Positions 11,391 through 21,265 of a DNA stretch of 64,000 nt are shown piece by piece. The notes below the pieces were generated by a model that saw only the letters and a list, made by a program, of their open reading frames with translations, had not been told where the DNA came from and did no database searches. Made by a program: the position numbers and the translations under genes. Positions within the stretch are counted from its first letter, which is position 1. Every line of letters begins with the position of its first letter. The DNA is from Guillardia theta CCMP2712 (taxonomy: Eukaryota > Cryptophyceae > Pyrenomonadales > Geminigeraceae), in the NCBI RefSeq assembly GCF_000315625.1, contig NW_005434671.1, positions 817,798 to 881,797 of the forward strand, written 5' to 3'.

Positions 11391-12765
11391 CCTTTGCCTG
11401 ATCCTCCTCCTCCTCCTCCTCCTCTTCCTCCTCCTCCTCCTCCTCAGATGATTCACGATGCAGGCGCGAGGAGGACTTTCGAGCTGCTGCGCAGAACTTC
11501 CCGTCGGAGGTGACAAGTGTCATTCCTTGTCAGCCATCCAAGTGCTGCTCTGCAGATCGAGCTGCTGAGGTTGGAGGACGACCCGAGCCTGGCAGGCAGG
11601 ACCTCTCTTGAAGCATTCTCCCCCGCTGCTCTTGCTCAAGGCTCTGTCTCCCAGCAGGAGTTTCGCCGAGCATACAGTTCGGCATCCGGATCAAGTGGGT
11701 GGTTAGGAGGAAGCTTCTGCCGTCTCGGGTGACGACTCCCCAGGTCAGGGCTGTCGGTCAACGGACGAAACTACTCGAGGGCGCTGTGGGAACATTGCAA
11801 GCGGGCCTCGGGCGGCGGCTCCATAGAGTGGGTTCGGAGGGACGTGGTCAGACTCGTCGCTCCTGCGTGCTAGAGTGACATGAAGTGATCAGGGGGGGCT
11901 AGCAGACGTCGGCGACTTGCAGGCTGAGTCCGTCGTGGTGTGTCTGGGGTACGGGAGTGTGATGTTGAGGGAGCTGCAAGGGCTCCCGATCAAGTGTGTT
12001 GCCGGGCAGGTGCTCCTTCCCTCCCCCCTCCTGCGGATTGATCCTTGTTGCTTCCTCCGGCAGAGCCTTGAGTTCGTGCGGAGAGGCGACGAGCCCAGCG
12101 ACCTGAAAGTTTCGCTGCTTGCGGGAAAGTGAGAAGGAGGAGGATTCAATGATAGTAGGGCTGATCTCTGGCAGGTACATCTCGCCTCTCCGTGATGGAG
12201 ACAGGCTTCGCTTGTACTGTGGCGCGACGCAGGAGCACGGGACCGTCCAAGAGCTTGTGCGGCGAGGTGCAGACGTGGAGTAAGCAGCGTCTGCGATTTG
12301 ACCCGGCGTCCTGAAGGCAACTTTCAGGAAAGCGAAACAAGAACTGATTCCGGAGCTGACGGCCCTCTATCCCGAGCTGGGCACGGACTGCTGGGCTCCT
12401 ACAAAAGTCTCCCTTTCTCTCTTGCCATGCAGGACCGCGGCTACTGACTCGCCATGGCAGTCGAGGTATGGGATCCGAGCCTTGACCAGCCGAGAAAACG
12501 AAGGTCGCCTTCCCCTCTGCGGGCTGCTCCGAAGCGGACCGGGGGGCTCCATGCTCAGCAACAGCGATGTCTGGGTGCTAACGGGCTTTGGATCGAGGTA
12601 CCTCTGCTACTGGCCGTGTTGAGATTTCAGTCCGTGGACTCACTCTCCGTGGTCAGGGGGCTGATCCACCATGCGCTGCTCGGGGAGATGATGGCCAAGG
12701 CTGTGATGCATCGCGACCCGAGTCACTTGCCCCCCGAGCTACAGAAGTCCTCGCTCTTCACCTAG
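10908..12765 (+). CDS. FAD-dependent oxidoreductase (DAO family, MnmC C-domain-like)
   Basis: A multi-exon gene for a flavin amine/amino-acid oxidoreductase related to the plant and cyanobacterial DAO proteins that resemble the MnmC C-terminal domain. The first exon (10908-11126) encodes the dinucleotide-binding motif CILGGGWAGLSVAFHLQ and the GGASAVAGGLVHPF segment typical of this subfamily. An exon from 11170 reads GDAGMEATRRLIRVASEG. Later exons read EDFRAAAQNFPSE then IELLRLEDDPSLAG (from about 11566), AESVVVCLGYGS (from about 11922), YISPLRDGDRLRLYCGATQE (from about 12177) and the terminal region with a YWPC / GLIHHALLGEMMAKAV tail ending at 12765. Exact boundaries of the middle exons are uncertain because a CTCCTG/CTC repeat fills one intron. 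The real N-terminus may be in the adjacent gap. The substrate is unknown. Confidence 0.75.
11349..11444 (+). repeat. (CTCCTG)n followed by (CTC)n in an intron
   Basis: Hexamer CTCCTG copies (11349-11391) are followed by an imperfect CTC/CTT run up to the splice acceptor CAG at 11446-11448. The run may serve as a polypyrimidine tract for the next exon of the FAD oxidoreductase gene. Confidence 0.8.
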
Positions 12766-12832
12766 CCGAGTCTGCTCAAGTCTTTGTACATAAAGCTTGA
12801 GTCACTAGTCCGAGAGTCACCGTGGCCCGGCC

Positions 12833-12880
12833 CTCACTTCAAATATTCACTATAGCATCACTTCAAATATTCACTATAGA
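12833..12880. repeat. Tandem 22-bp duplication
   Basis: The segment TCACTTCAAATATTCACTAT occurs twice, separated by only a few bases, in the 160-bp spacer between the FAD oxidoreductase and DRC7 genes. Confidence 0.85.
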
Positions 12881-12927
12881 ACCAAAACCTTGACTACAGA
12901 ACCCCCGTGGTCCGTTGGAAGCTTTCC

Positions 12928-15654
12928 ATGGCTGAGGAGGGTCAGGAGATGCCGGAGGAGGGGGAGAGGGAGGAGGGGGAGAGGAGAGGAGAGGAGAACG
13001 TGGAGGGGGAAGTGAGCCAGGTCCAAGCGCCCGAGGAAGAAACGATGAACTCGACCATGGAGTTGTCCCAAGTTGTCGAGGAGACAGACAAGGAGGAGAT
13101 GGATGGGGGCGGGCAGGACCGTTCGAACTCCTTGGGGCAGGAAGAAGCACAGAACGAAGAGGCTGACGAGGGCGGGGGAGATCGAGATGAAGAAGAATTC
13201 GACGTGGAAGCCGAGGAGAAAGCTGAAGAGGAAGCTGAGAGGTTTGGCCGGGATCAACGCCAGTGATCCTACCAGTCACGTTCCTTCACGCAGACCCTCG
13301 GAGCCTCCCAAGATTCTGAGGATGCAGACTATCCAACCAGAGGATCTCTCTGTAGTTAGATTCCGTGTTGTGTTAACCTCTGAACGTCTGTGATGCAACA
13401 GGCAAGCTACAGTGCAAACAGCAACGAAGAGTTGCTGGTATCGCCTGGTGCGGTGAAGCTTGTCGGAGACCTGACCGCAGTTGAAAGGTGTTGGAGTATG
13501 TCGAGAACTTTCGTCGGCAGTTCGTCCAGCTGTATCCGGTGAGATGATCGTCGAGTCTCTGAACTTGTACAAGACCTCTGAACTCGTCGGCGTTGCTGTG
13601 ATCAGCATAGGAAAGAGCTGCTCCTTTCGCCAAGGAACGAGTGTGGTGTAGAGAAATTCATCTGTACAACGGTGAGGCCCACCAAGATGGAGTACAACGA
13701 GATCTACGACTTGGAGGTGAGACGGCAGGAGGAGATAAGAGGGAAAAGAAGCGCTTGACTCTGATCCCTCCCCCCGCAGTCCTGTGCCCTCTTCGTTTCC
13801 GAGCACATTAAGTACGAGGTCCGCTCGTTCATGGCTCGTAGTTGAGACTTAGTCGACCTGACATGTTTCCATTTCTGTCTTCTGTTGATTCTCCTCTCCT
13901 CTCCTCTCCTCTCCTCTCCTCTCCTCTCCTCTCCTGTCCTGCACGTCTCCAACAAGCAGCATCTCTGGGACCCCCTGACCCTCCCCAAGTACATCCCGTC
14001 CCCCACCAGCGTGCTGAGGTGGCAGGTACCCCCCCCACACCCCCTGAGGTTCCCATGCTCATCCTGCCACCCCCCGCAGGCCGGGGACTGCTTCGATATG
14101 AGCATCGTGTTGGCCAGCCTGCTGATCGGGGTGGGGTACGACGCCTACGTCGTGATCGGGTTCGCAGAGAAGAGAATCTGCCTGGCGGACGAGGCGCACG
14201 AGCCGCTCGTCGGGCACTCGAGGAGCAGGACGTCGCAGGGGAGCTCGCGGAGCAAGAAGGCGCAGATCAAGGTCTTCAGTGACGACGCCAAGGAGGAATC
14301 GGTGTACTCGGTGAAGCAGCGGCCAGTGCTGGACAGCACGTTCGTGATGACGAGGGACAAGTTCGATCGCCTCGATCAGGAGCTGACCAAGAAGGAGCAA
14401 GAGGCTCCTGCCATGCTCATCGAGGAGGAGGAGCAGTCGGTGCAGGAGGAGGACGAGTACGAGGGGCAGCGGGTGCATGCGTGGGTGTTGGTTCGAGCAG
14501 GCAAGAGAGAGATGGTTGACAACGTCTTTGTGGAGGCGAGTACGGGGAAGGTGAAACCTGCTTCTCCGTCTGGATTTTCGTTCTAATCATTCTCCTGTCC
14601 TGTCCTGCCCTGTTTGTTGTCCTGCCCTGTCCCCTCCTCTCTCACGCTCCGTCTCGCTCTCTTCCTGTCTTGTCTCTCAGGTTGTCCCCACAAATCACCC
14701 TGGCTACAAGGGGATCGAGGCTGTCTTCAACCACCAGAACTACTGGGTCGACATGCAGGTGAAGAGGCTGGGTAGAGGAGGAGGAGGAGGAGGTTGAAGA
14801 GGATTCCCCAGCGGGTCGATGAGCCCAAGGACATCTCCTTTGCTCTTGAGGACTTCAACAAGTGGGAGTTTCTCTTCATCAGCAGCATGTCAAAGGATCA
14901 AAGGAGGAACTCTATCGAGGATGCCAGGTCCTGCCCCTCCTCCGTTGAGACCCCTCCCTCCCATACGCCTCCTCCTCTACCTCCTCTCCTGTTCCTTGCA
15001 CCTCGCCTCCCCCTTCCTGTCCTGTCCTCTACCTCTTATCTCCTCTACCTCGCTTCTTTTCCCCTCTCCTCTTCTGCTCCTCCCCCCCTTCCTCCTCTTC
15101 CCTCCCCTTCATCTCCCATCCTGACTTACTTGAACAGGCCGAACCGATCGCCTCCTTCATCTCCTTTGGAGGGGAAGAGAGTCGGAACGGGGAACAGGAG
15201 GCCTGCGGGGCAGGAGGGCGGGGCTGGCCAGGACGATCAGCGAGTGGAGGTGGAACTCGAGGCGATGGAGGAGGAGAGGACTGACGGGACTTCAGGGACC
15301 GGAGGAGGTAGCTGAAGGGGAGCACATCCTAGACCTCCCTCCCAGCTGGTCTCCAGCTGAAGCCTCCCCGCTCGGGGGGCAGCAGGAAGATTTTCTTACG
15401 GTCCTGGCAGGGTGGACAAGCTCTTCATCGACCGCGAGATCTTCCTTCGACGCTATGCCGAGGAGGTTGCCTTCTCCTACTGCTGCTCCTGCTGCTCCAA
15501 CTCCTCCCCCACCCAATCCTCTTCCTCCTCATCTTGATCCCTTCCCTTCGGATGGACGTGTTGAACCTGTGCTGGTCAGTCCGGCGAGCCGAAAAGAACC
15601 AAGGATTACAAGAAGAGCAGGGTGGAACACTTTGCTGAGGTAAGACTCTCCTGA

Positions 15655-15686
<32 letters not shown>

Positions 15687-15702
15687 AACTGCTCCTGCTC
15701 AA

Positions 15703-15733
<31 letters not shown>

Positions 15734-16609
15734 CGCTCAACTGCTCCTGCTCATTTGCTCTTGCTCCTGCTCTCCTGCTCCTGCTCAACTGCTCTCCTGC
15801 TGCTCTTCCTCCTGGCCCTGACTTGCCTGCTAGAACTCGAGGAGGGATGGCATGACCGAGATGATCACGCTTTACAGCGACCTGGCGCGGACCAACATGA
15901 CGGAGGTCACTTGCTTGCTCCTGCTGCTTCAAACCATCAGCTCACGCGTCCGGCAGATACAAGAGTACTTTGCGAATCGCAAAGACAAGCTGGTCAGCAG
16001 ATTCCGATACTTTCGGTGAAGCAGCTCGTCCTCCTCCTCCCGCCGTTCCTGCTCTCGATCCCTCTCCTACGGATCCTTACCCTACTCCCGATCCCTCTAC
16101 TCCTCTCAGGGACGGCCGATCGCTCATTCTTGTGTGCTCAGCACCGGCAAGAGGATCGACTCCAACAGGAAGGAGCACATGATCTTCGAGAACTTCGACC
16201 CGGGTCGTCCAGATGCCTTGATGAAGGTGAGCAAATTTAAGATTTTCTCCTCCTTCTCCTTGTTTTGCTCCTCCTCGATCTGCTCCTCCTCCCCTCTCCC
16301 TTCTCCTCTCTCTTCTCCCTCTCCCACTCCTTCTCCTTCCTCCTTCCTCCTTCCTCACTTTCTCCCAGCTCGTCGAGAAGCCCGAAGGCCGAGAGTTCAC
16401 CTTCTACCACAAGGTCTACTCCTCCCCCAGCCCTCCCTCCAGCTCTCTCTCCAGCTTCCCCCCTAGCTCTCCCCAAGCATGCTTCTTCCTCACTTCCTCT
16501 CAGGCCACACTGGACGGGATGGTCAACAGGACGGAGTCCTTCACTAGGAATCGCGACCCCGCCAAACCCGTGGCCCTGCACAAGGTCTACCACACTTCGT
16601 CTTGCCATG

Positions 16610-16679
<70 letters not shown>

Positions 16680-18841
16680 CGCTCAACTGCTCAACTGCTC
16701 AACGGCTCCTGCTCCTCGTCATATCCACTCCCCTCTCCTCTATCCATCTTTCATCCTTCTCTTCTTTCCCTTCTCTCTCCACCTCCTGTCTCCCCATGTC
16801 TTCCTTCGTCATCCTCCTCCTACCGTGCTTACGGACCCAACGTAGGTCATCGAAACCTTCGAAGGACATCAGAACCGCCTCACCTACCGCAGGCACAGGA
16901 GGAGGAGGGGGATGGGGGGGGTGGGGGGAGGGGGAGGGGGAGGGGGAGGAGGGGGAGGAGGAGGGGAAGGAGGAAGTTTCAGGCCTGATGCTGCTGCTGC
17001 AGCATCACCTTCGAGCCCATCGAGCCCAACACGGACGCTCCCCCGATGAAGCAGCAGATTGACCATCCAAGGAAGATGACAGAGAAGGTGAGAGGAGGAG
17101 CGGAAGTCGTGCAGGGTTAAGGAGGAAGGAGAGGAGAGAAGTTTACACAGGGAGGACGATGGAAGTTCAAACGAAGGAGGAAAAGATGAGCAGGAGCAGG
17201 AGGGTTGGTCAGATAGGAGGAGGATGAAGAAGACAAGGGGAATTGGGAGGAGCATGATGGAGCAAGGGAGGAGAGGCAGAAGATGGGCAGGAGCAGGAGC
17301 AGGAGCAGGAGCAGGAAGATGGGGAGGAGCAGGAGGAGCAGGAGGAGCAGGAGGAGCAGGAGGAGGGAGACCAGAGGGAAGAACGGCTGAGCCCTGCGCA
17401 TGCAGTTTGAGCGGAACCCAGAGGTGCCAGCAGACAAGGACATCGCCAAGAGGACTTTCTTCACAGGCTCCCGTCCGGTGGGCACACGGCCCGTCCCTTG
17501 TCAAGCTGACCCTGCTGGCAGCCGAGAATCCATCTGATTTTCCACTACGGGCCGGGGAGGATCACTTCGGTGAGTTGGGCCGGACCGGGACGGGGAGGGG
17601 GAGGACGTGGAGCGTGTGAGACCGGATGCAGTCGACGCGGACGTACATCACCGAGAAGAACCTTAGCGGCGACGAGTTCTCGGTGCAGGTGAGGACGGAG
17701 CAGCTCGCGCCCGGTCGGGGGTGAAGCTGACGGTGTGGGGGGAAGGAGTACGTGGTGGACCCGTTTGCGAAGCCGATGAGGTACACGGAGCAGCGGGATG
17801 AGTACCAGCTGGTACGAGGAGAGAAGAGAAAGGCTCGCTGTGGGCTGACCTCTGCCCTCCTCCTCCTCCTCCTCCTCCTCCTCCTCCTCCTCCTCCTCCT
17901 CCTCCTCGCCTGTTGCAGCTCACAGCAGCGGAGAAGTCGCTCATCTCTGAGTTCCGCGAGGCCGAGCGAGAGGTCCAGGCACCTCAAACTTGCTCGCAAG
18001 CTAATAGGCTGTGCAGGCGACCAAGATCCTGGAGTCGAGGGAGAAGGAGGAAAAGGAGCCGGGACTGCTCAAGAGTCTGCATGTACAGCTACAGGTCGAA
18101 CACCTCCCCCGATCCCCTCTCCTCGCGGCTGTTGCTCTGTTCGTCCTTGCACATACTCGGATCTCATCCGCTCTGCAGGAGAAGAAGGTGGCGGAAGCGA
18201 TGAAACCCAAGGAGGAGGAGTCGGAAGCTGCTCTCAAGTGAGCCATTGCGTCCTCCTCCTCCTCCCCTTCCCTTGACCGTCCTGTAGGTACGACTACCTC
18301 GCGCCGTACCTGCCGAAGCACGCGAAGCAGAAGGCTCTCACGAAGCAGGACGCGCAGGTTCGTCCCTGCCCACCGCGGGGGCCTGCGTGTGACGTGGTGA
18401 GCGCAGAAAGTCAAGGATAGCTGCCTGAAGGCGCTCAAGGAGAGGTAGAAGAGCTGAAACTCTGCTCGGCTGCTGCTGAGCTGAATTCTCGCTCACACCC
18501 TTGCAGGCTCATCGATCGCGCCCACATCATCGAAACCAGGTTGGAAGAGGAGCAGGCAGCTCTCACCAAGAAGCAGGTGCCTGTCCCCCTCCCGTTCCTC
18601 CTCCCTCCTCCCTTTCTCCTCCTGCGCCTTGAACGTTGTTGCCCAGGTCGGATACCAGAGGCAGGACAAGGACAAGACGTCAGACGACGAGGAGTACGAG
18701 AAGTACGTGAACGAGGCTCAGTTCCGCATCCAGATTCTCAAGCAGAGGAGAGACCGGCACGAGGAGATTGCCAAGGCCAAGTTCAAGGAGATGATCGAGA
18801 GGCTGCAGAACGATCCTCGTCTCGCCATTCTCAACCAATAA
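12928..18841 (+). CDS. DRC7: Dynein regulatory complex subunit 7 (CCDC135/DRC7)
   Basis: DRC7 is a linker subunit of the nexin-dynein regulatory complex on ciliary outer doublets, needed for regulated flagellar beating. About 20 short exons are recognisable by family motifs. They run from an acidic N-terminus (from ATG 12928) through EYVENFRRQFVQLYP, HRKELLLSPRNECGVEKFIC and RPTKMEYNEIYDLE. Next comes a transglutaminase-like core around WQAGDCFDMSIVLASLLIGV and GYDAYVVIGFAEKRICL. Further exons hold YKGIEAVFNHQNYWVDMQ, FALEDFNKWEFLF, KLFIDREIFLRRY, NRKEHMIFENFDPGRPDAL, TRTYITEKNLSGDEF and a C-terminal coiled coil ending NDPRLAILNQ at 18841. Introns are 40-150 bp and several are filled with CTCCTG, TCTCC or CTC repeats. 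Frame continuity of every exon was not proven, especially around 13400-13500. The gene implies a motile flagellate. Confidence 0.9.
13888..13938 (+). repeat. (TCTCC)n pentanucleotide repeat in a DRC7 intron
   Basis: About nine copies of TCTCC/CTCCT form the pyrimidine tract just upstream of the DRC7 exon beginning near 13950. Confidence 0.85.
15655..15790 (+). repeat. (CTCCTG)n with CTCAACTG variants in a DRC7 intron
   Basis: Hexamer CTCCTG copies alternate with CTCAACTG variants over about 135 bp, a higher-order pattern inside a DRC7 intron. Confidence 0.85.
16610..16682 (+). repeat. (CTCCTG)n in a DRC7 intron
   Basis: About 12 copies of CTCCTG (in the phase TGCTCC), followed by AACTGCTC variants as in the intron at 15655. 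This is the third DRC7-region locus of the same hexamer family. Confidence 0.85.
17286..17366 (+). repeat. (GGAGCA)n in a DRC7 intron, inverse orientation
   Basis: GGAGCA/GGAGGAGCA copies are purine-rich on the plus strand. They are the reverse complement of the CTCCTG family, so the hexamer appears in both orientations within one gene. Confidence 0.8.
17856..17909 (+). repeat. (CTC)n trinucleotide repeat in a DRC7 intron
   Basis: About 16 uninterrupted CTC triplets end close to the acceptor of the next DRC7 exon and probably act as its polypyrimidine tract. Confidence 0.9.
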
Positions 18842-19017
18842 ACCTATCACAGGCGATGACCTTCTCCTTGAGATCACACAGTGTCAGGCTAGCTGGCAGC
18901 CAGAACCCCTGCCGCGTGCTCCGTGCGAGTGCCGCCATGATGTCGCTCAGTCCGACTCGATGATGATCAGTGTTGACCGTACGCCGGGTTACTTAGTCAC
19001 GCGGCATTGTCACTACC

Positions 19018-19062
19018 GAGGGCTCCCGGCCCCCCGGCCGCGGCCGGCGGCCGGGCCCGCCA
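19018..19062. promoter_or_regulatory. GC-rich palindromic island upstream of the BolA gene
   Basis: A GC-only block with a 14-bp perfect palindrome CCGGCCGCGGCCGG at 19034-19047. It lies just upstream of a TATA-like box and the start codon at 19119. Similar islands occur upstream of other genes in this window. Confidence 0.5.
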
Positions 19063-19070
19063 AGTGGGGG

Positions 19071-19079
19071 TTATAAAGG
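19071..19079 (+). promoter_or_regulatory. TATA-like box of the BolA gene
   Basis: TTATAAAGG lies about 40 bp upstream of the first ATG (19119), immediately 3' of a GC-rich island. The spacing leaves room for a very short 5' leader. Confidence 0.5.
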
Positions 19080-19118
19080 AGTAGGATAGCAGTTACTCTG
19101 TAACCGTCACTTCACGCA

Positions 19119-19828
19119 ATGCTGGCCAGACTGCCTGCAAGGATGCTGCGATGCGCTGTGGCCATGCCAGCAGTCGCCTCCTGCTTCATCATGCCGGGGA
19201 ACACGATGCTTTCATCTGCAGGCCTCAGCTTGAGGCGGGGAGTGAGCAGTTTCGCTTGGCCATCGCAGAGATCTGTTGTTTGCGCAAAGGTACGTGCAAG
19301 CTACGTTACACCCGTTCACGCTTGTGTCTGATCAATTTTGATTTGTGCCAATCACCGATCCTCTAGACAAGACAAGGTAGCTAAGTCTCATCCTTCAAAC
19401 AGCAGTATCTTACTTGGTTGATCAGTGCTGAAATTCCAACCATGCTACATGAGCACAGACGCGTCTGCCCCGGAGGAGGACACAGTTATGTCCACCATTG
19501 AAAAGAAGATAACTTCTGGTTTGCTATGACACCAAGTTCACAACAGGTCTTGATCTTTTTCGCAGAGTTGAAGCCCGTGAAGCTTGAGGTCATTCCAGCT
19601 TACGGCGATCCCAACGGCAGCCACGTGACCATTAACGTGGTTTCACAAGCCTTCGAGGGCAAGCGAGCGGTCCAGCGACAGCAGATGGTGTACAAGGTAC
19701 ATGACAGAGAGCGTTGCACAAGGCTGCTGTGACACCGTTCACTTCAGGTCATCTGGGAGGAGATGCAGGGAGCCATTCACGCTGTTGATCAGATGAAATG
19801 CCAAACCCCGGCTGAGGCTGGGATGTAA
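19119..19828 (+). CDS. BolA-like protein with organelle-type presequence
   Basis: BolA proteins pair with monothiol glutaredoxins in iron-sulfur cluster trafficking. Exons 19459-19518, 19566-19696 and 19748-19828 join in frame to give STIEKKITSELKPVKLEV, GDPNGSHVTINVVSQAFEG, KRAVQRQQMVYK and VIWEEMQGAIHAVDQMK, then CQTPAEAGM. This is the full BolA fold, including the histidine of the S-H-V segment and the conserved FxGKxxVxRxxxVY motif. Exon 1 (from 19119) encodes a basic, hydroxylated leader (MLARLPARMLRCAVAM...) typical of mitochondrial or plastid import. The donor used by exon 1 is uncertain: GT at 19290 leaves the wrong phase, whereas GT at 19294 keeps the frame. The three-exon body is well supported; the organelle is inferred. 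Confidence 0.8.
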
Positions 19829-20055
19829 ATCTTCAATGAAAGAGTTGTCAGTGTTGCATGTCCTTGCAATTTACATTTGAATTGTGTGTCAATGTTTCGG
19901 TTTGGAGGGCACAAGGGAAAATTCTAATCAAGGTCAGATCGCTGAGAGCGGATCGAAGGTTTTTTTCACAGAGAGACATCGTTACATTAGAACGAGAAGG
20001 TCAAGATTCGATGAAGGGGAGAAATTACAAATGTAGGTCACACAGCTTGCCATCT

Positions 20056-20818
20056 TCATCTCTTTGTTGCCTTGAAGAAAGGACTCGGGCTGCAAATCCA
20101 CACAATCATGCTCGCTCAGTACATCACAGATGGCACTTACCCGAACTTGTCGTCAAGATCCTCGTTACAAACCCCTTCCTCCTCGTCTGATGCTGTCTCG
20201 ACCCTGCAAGAAACTTCCTTCAGATCCTGTCCGTGAGTCCCGTCCCAGAAAGAGCAGCGTTACAACCCACAAGCGCAATATGGGCGAAATTCACGGCAGG
20301 CCCATGACAGATAACCTAACAGAACACTTGCTGCATACAGCATCAACCTACCTGCAGATCACCCTGGAAGTTTGCTTGCTCGGAAAGTCTTGAACGACCT
20401 GCTCAGTCGTCACTCAATCGAGCGCTCGGCGTTGGTTCCCTTCACCTTGGTTGAGTGGTCGCCCGTGATTCCAAAACCTCCACAATGACTGCAACTGCGC
20501 TCGAGGACTCGATCGGCTCCTGGAATGCCTTTGAGATCTCCGATGGTGTGCGTTTCATGGATCTTTTGCGTTCAAACACGGTGAGCATCCTGCTCGTAAC
20601 CATCAAGCACGATTCACCTTGCCCGTGCCCTGACACTCTCCACAAGGTTTGACATCAACAGGAGCGTGCTTCTCATAACTGAGCAACGTACAATCAGAAG
20701 ATGTTCGAGCAGCAAAACACGCGCAATACCATCTCGGATCCAAGGGGAAGTTCCTCTGCAACTCCCCGGCAGCATGCTTTGACCTGATGGTTGTGGCGAT
20801 TTGGTCCAGATCTGCCAT
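20056..20818 (-). CDS. Small DnaJ-type (CxxCxGxG) zinc-finger protein
   Basis: A minus-strand gene in several short exons. Exon 1 (20618-20818) starts MADLDQIATTIRSKH and ends in PCGECQGTGK. The next exon (from 20562) reads IHETHTIGDLKGIPG then CSHCGGFGITGDHSTK, in phase with the first. Further exons probably follow: VVQDFPSKQTSR (from about 20398), DLKEVSCRVETASDEEEG ending with a GTAAGT donor, and a final GPSPFFKATKR with stop at 20056-20058. The two CxxCxGxG knuckles are those of DnaJ central domains and of plastid BSD2-like chaperones, which act without a J domain. If the exon at 20562 is instead read through, the protein stops at 20410 (117 residues). The middle exon near 20250-20350 is unresolved. 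Open frames also exist on the plus strand, so confidence is moderate. Confidence 0.5.
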
Positions 20819-20896
20819 CGCTGCCGGATGACAGGTGCCTCGAGGTTTGTATATGTCTACACGGATGTTTCTTTCCTTCAGGCCCTCTTTGTTGCC

Positions 20897-20959
<63 letters not shown>

Positions 20960-20962
20960 GCT
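20897..20962 (+). repeat. (TGTC)n microsatellite
   Basis: About 16 copies of the tetranucleotide TGTC/TCTG lie between the zinc-finger gene and the ZNF598-like gene. Confidence 0.95.
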
Positions 20963-21265
20963 GCCTTCAGATCTTCTTTCCTCCTTCTCCCTTGCCCTTC
21001 TCGTTATGCTCAGGGCTCAACCGACATAGGAGGAAATTCACCGTTACTGCCAGCAACTTGCAAGTGTAACGTGCGCAACTGATCTATGGGCGGAGCCTTG
21101 ACAACCAGATAGTTATTTTCTACCCCGTCATAGGACAGTCGAAATGATGAAAAGGTGGGGTAGGGGTGGTGTGTCCATGGGAGGAAGCCCAGACCGGGGG
21201 CCGATCAAGGATGGTGGGGGAAGGTCGAGAGGAGGAAGGAGGAGAGATGCCATGACACGTAGGAC

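Noticed and set aside
20455-20652. Plus-strand frame (ATALEDSIGSWNAFE...) in the zinc-finger gene
   Set aside because: It looks protein-like and has a GTGAGC donor, but the minus strand gives two CxxCxGxG motifs in phase, which is the stronger signal. I keep it only as an alternative.
20898-21082. Cys/Leu/Val repeat peptide in three frames
   Set aside because: It is translation of the (TGTC)n microsatellite.
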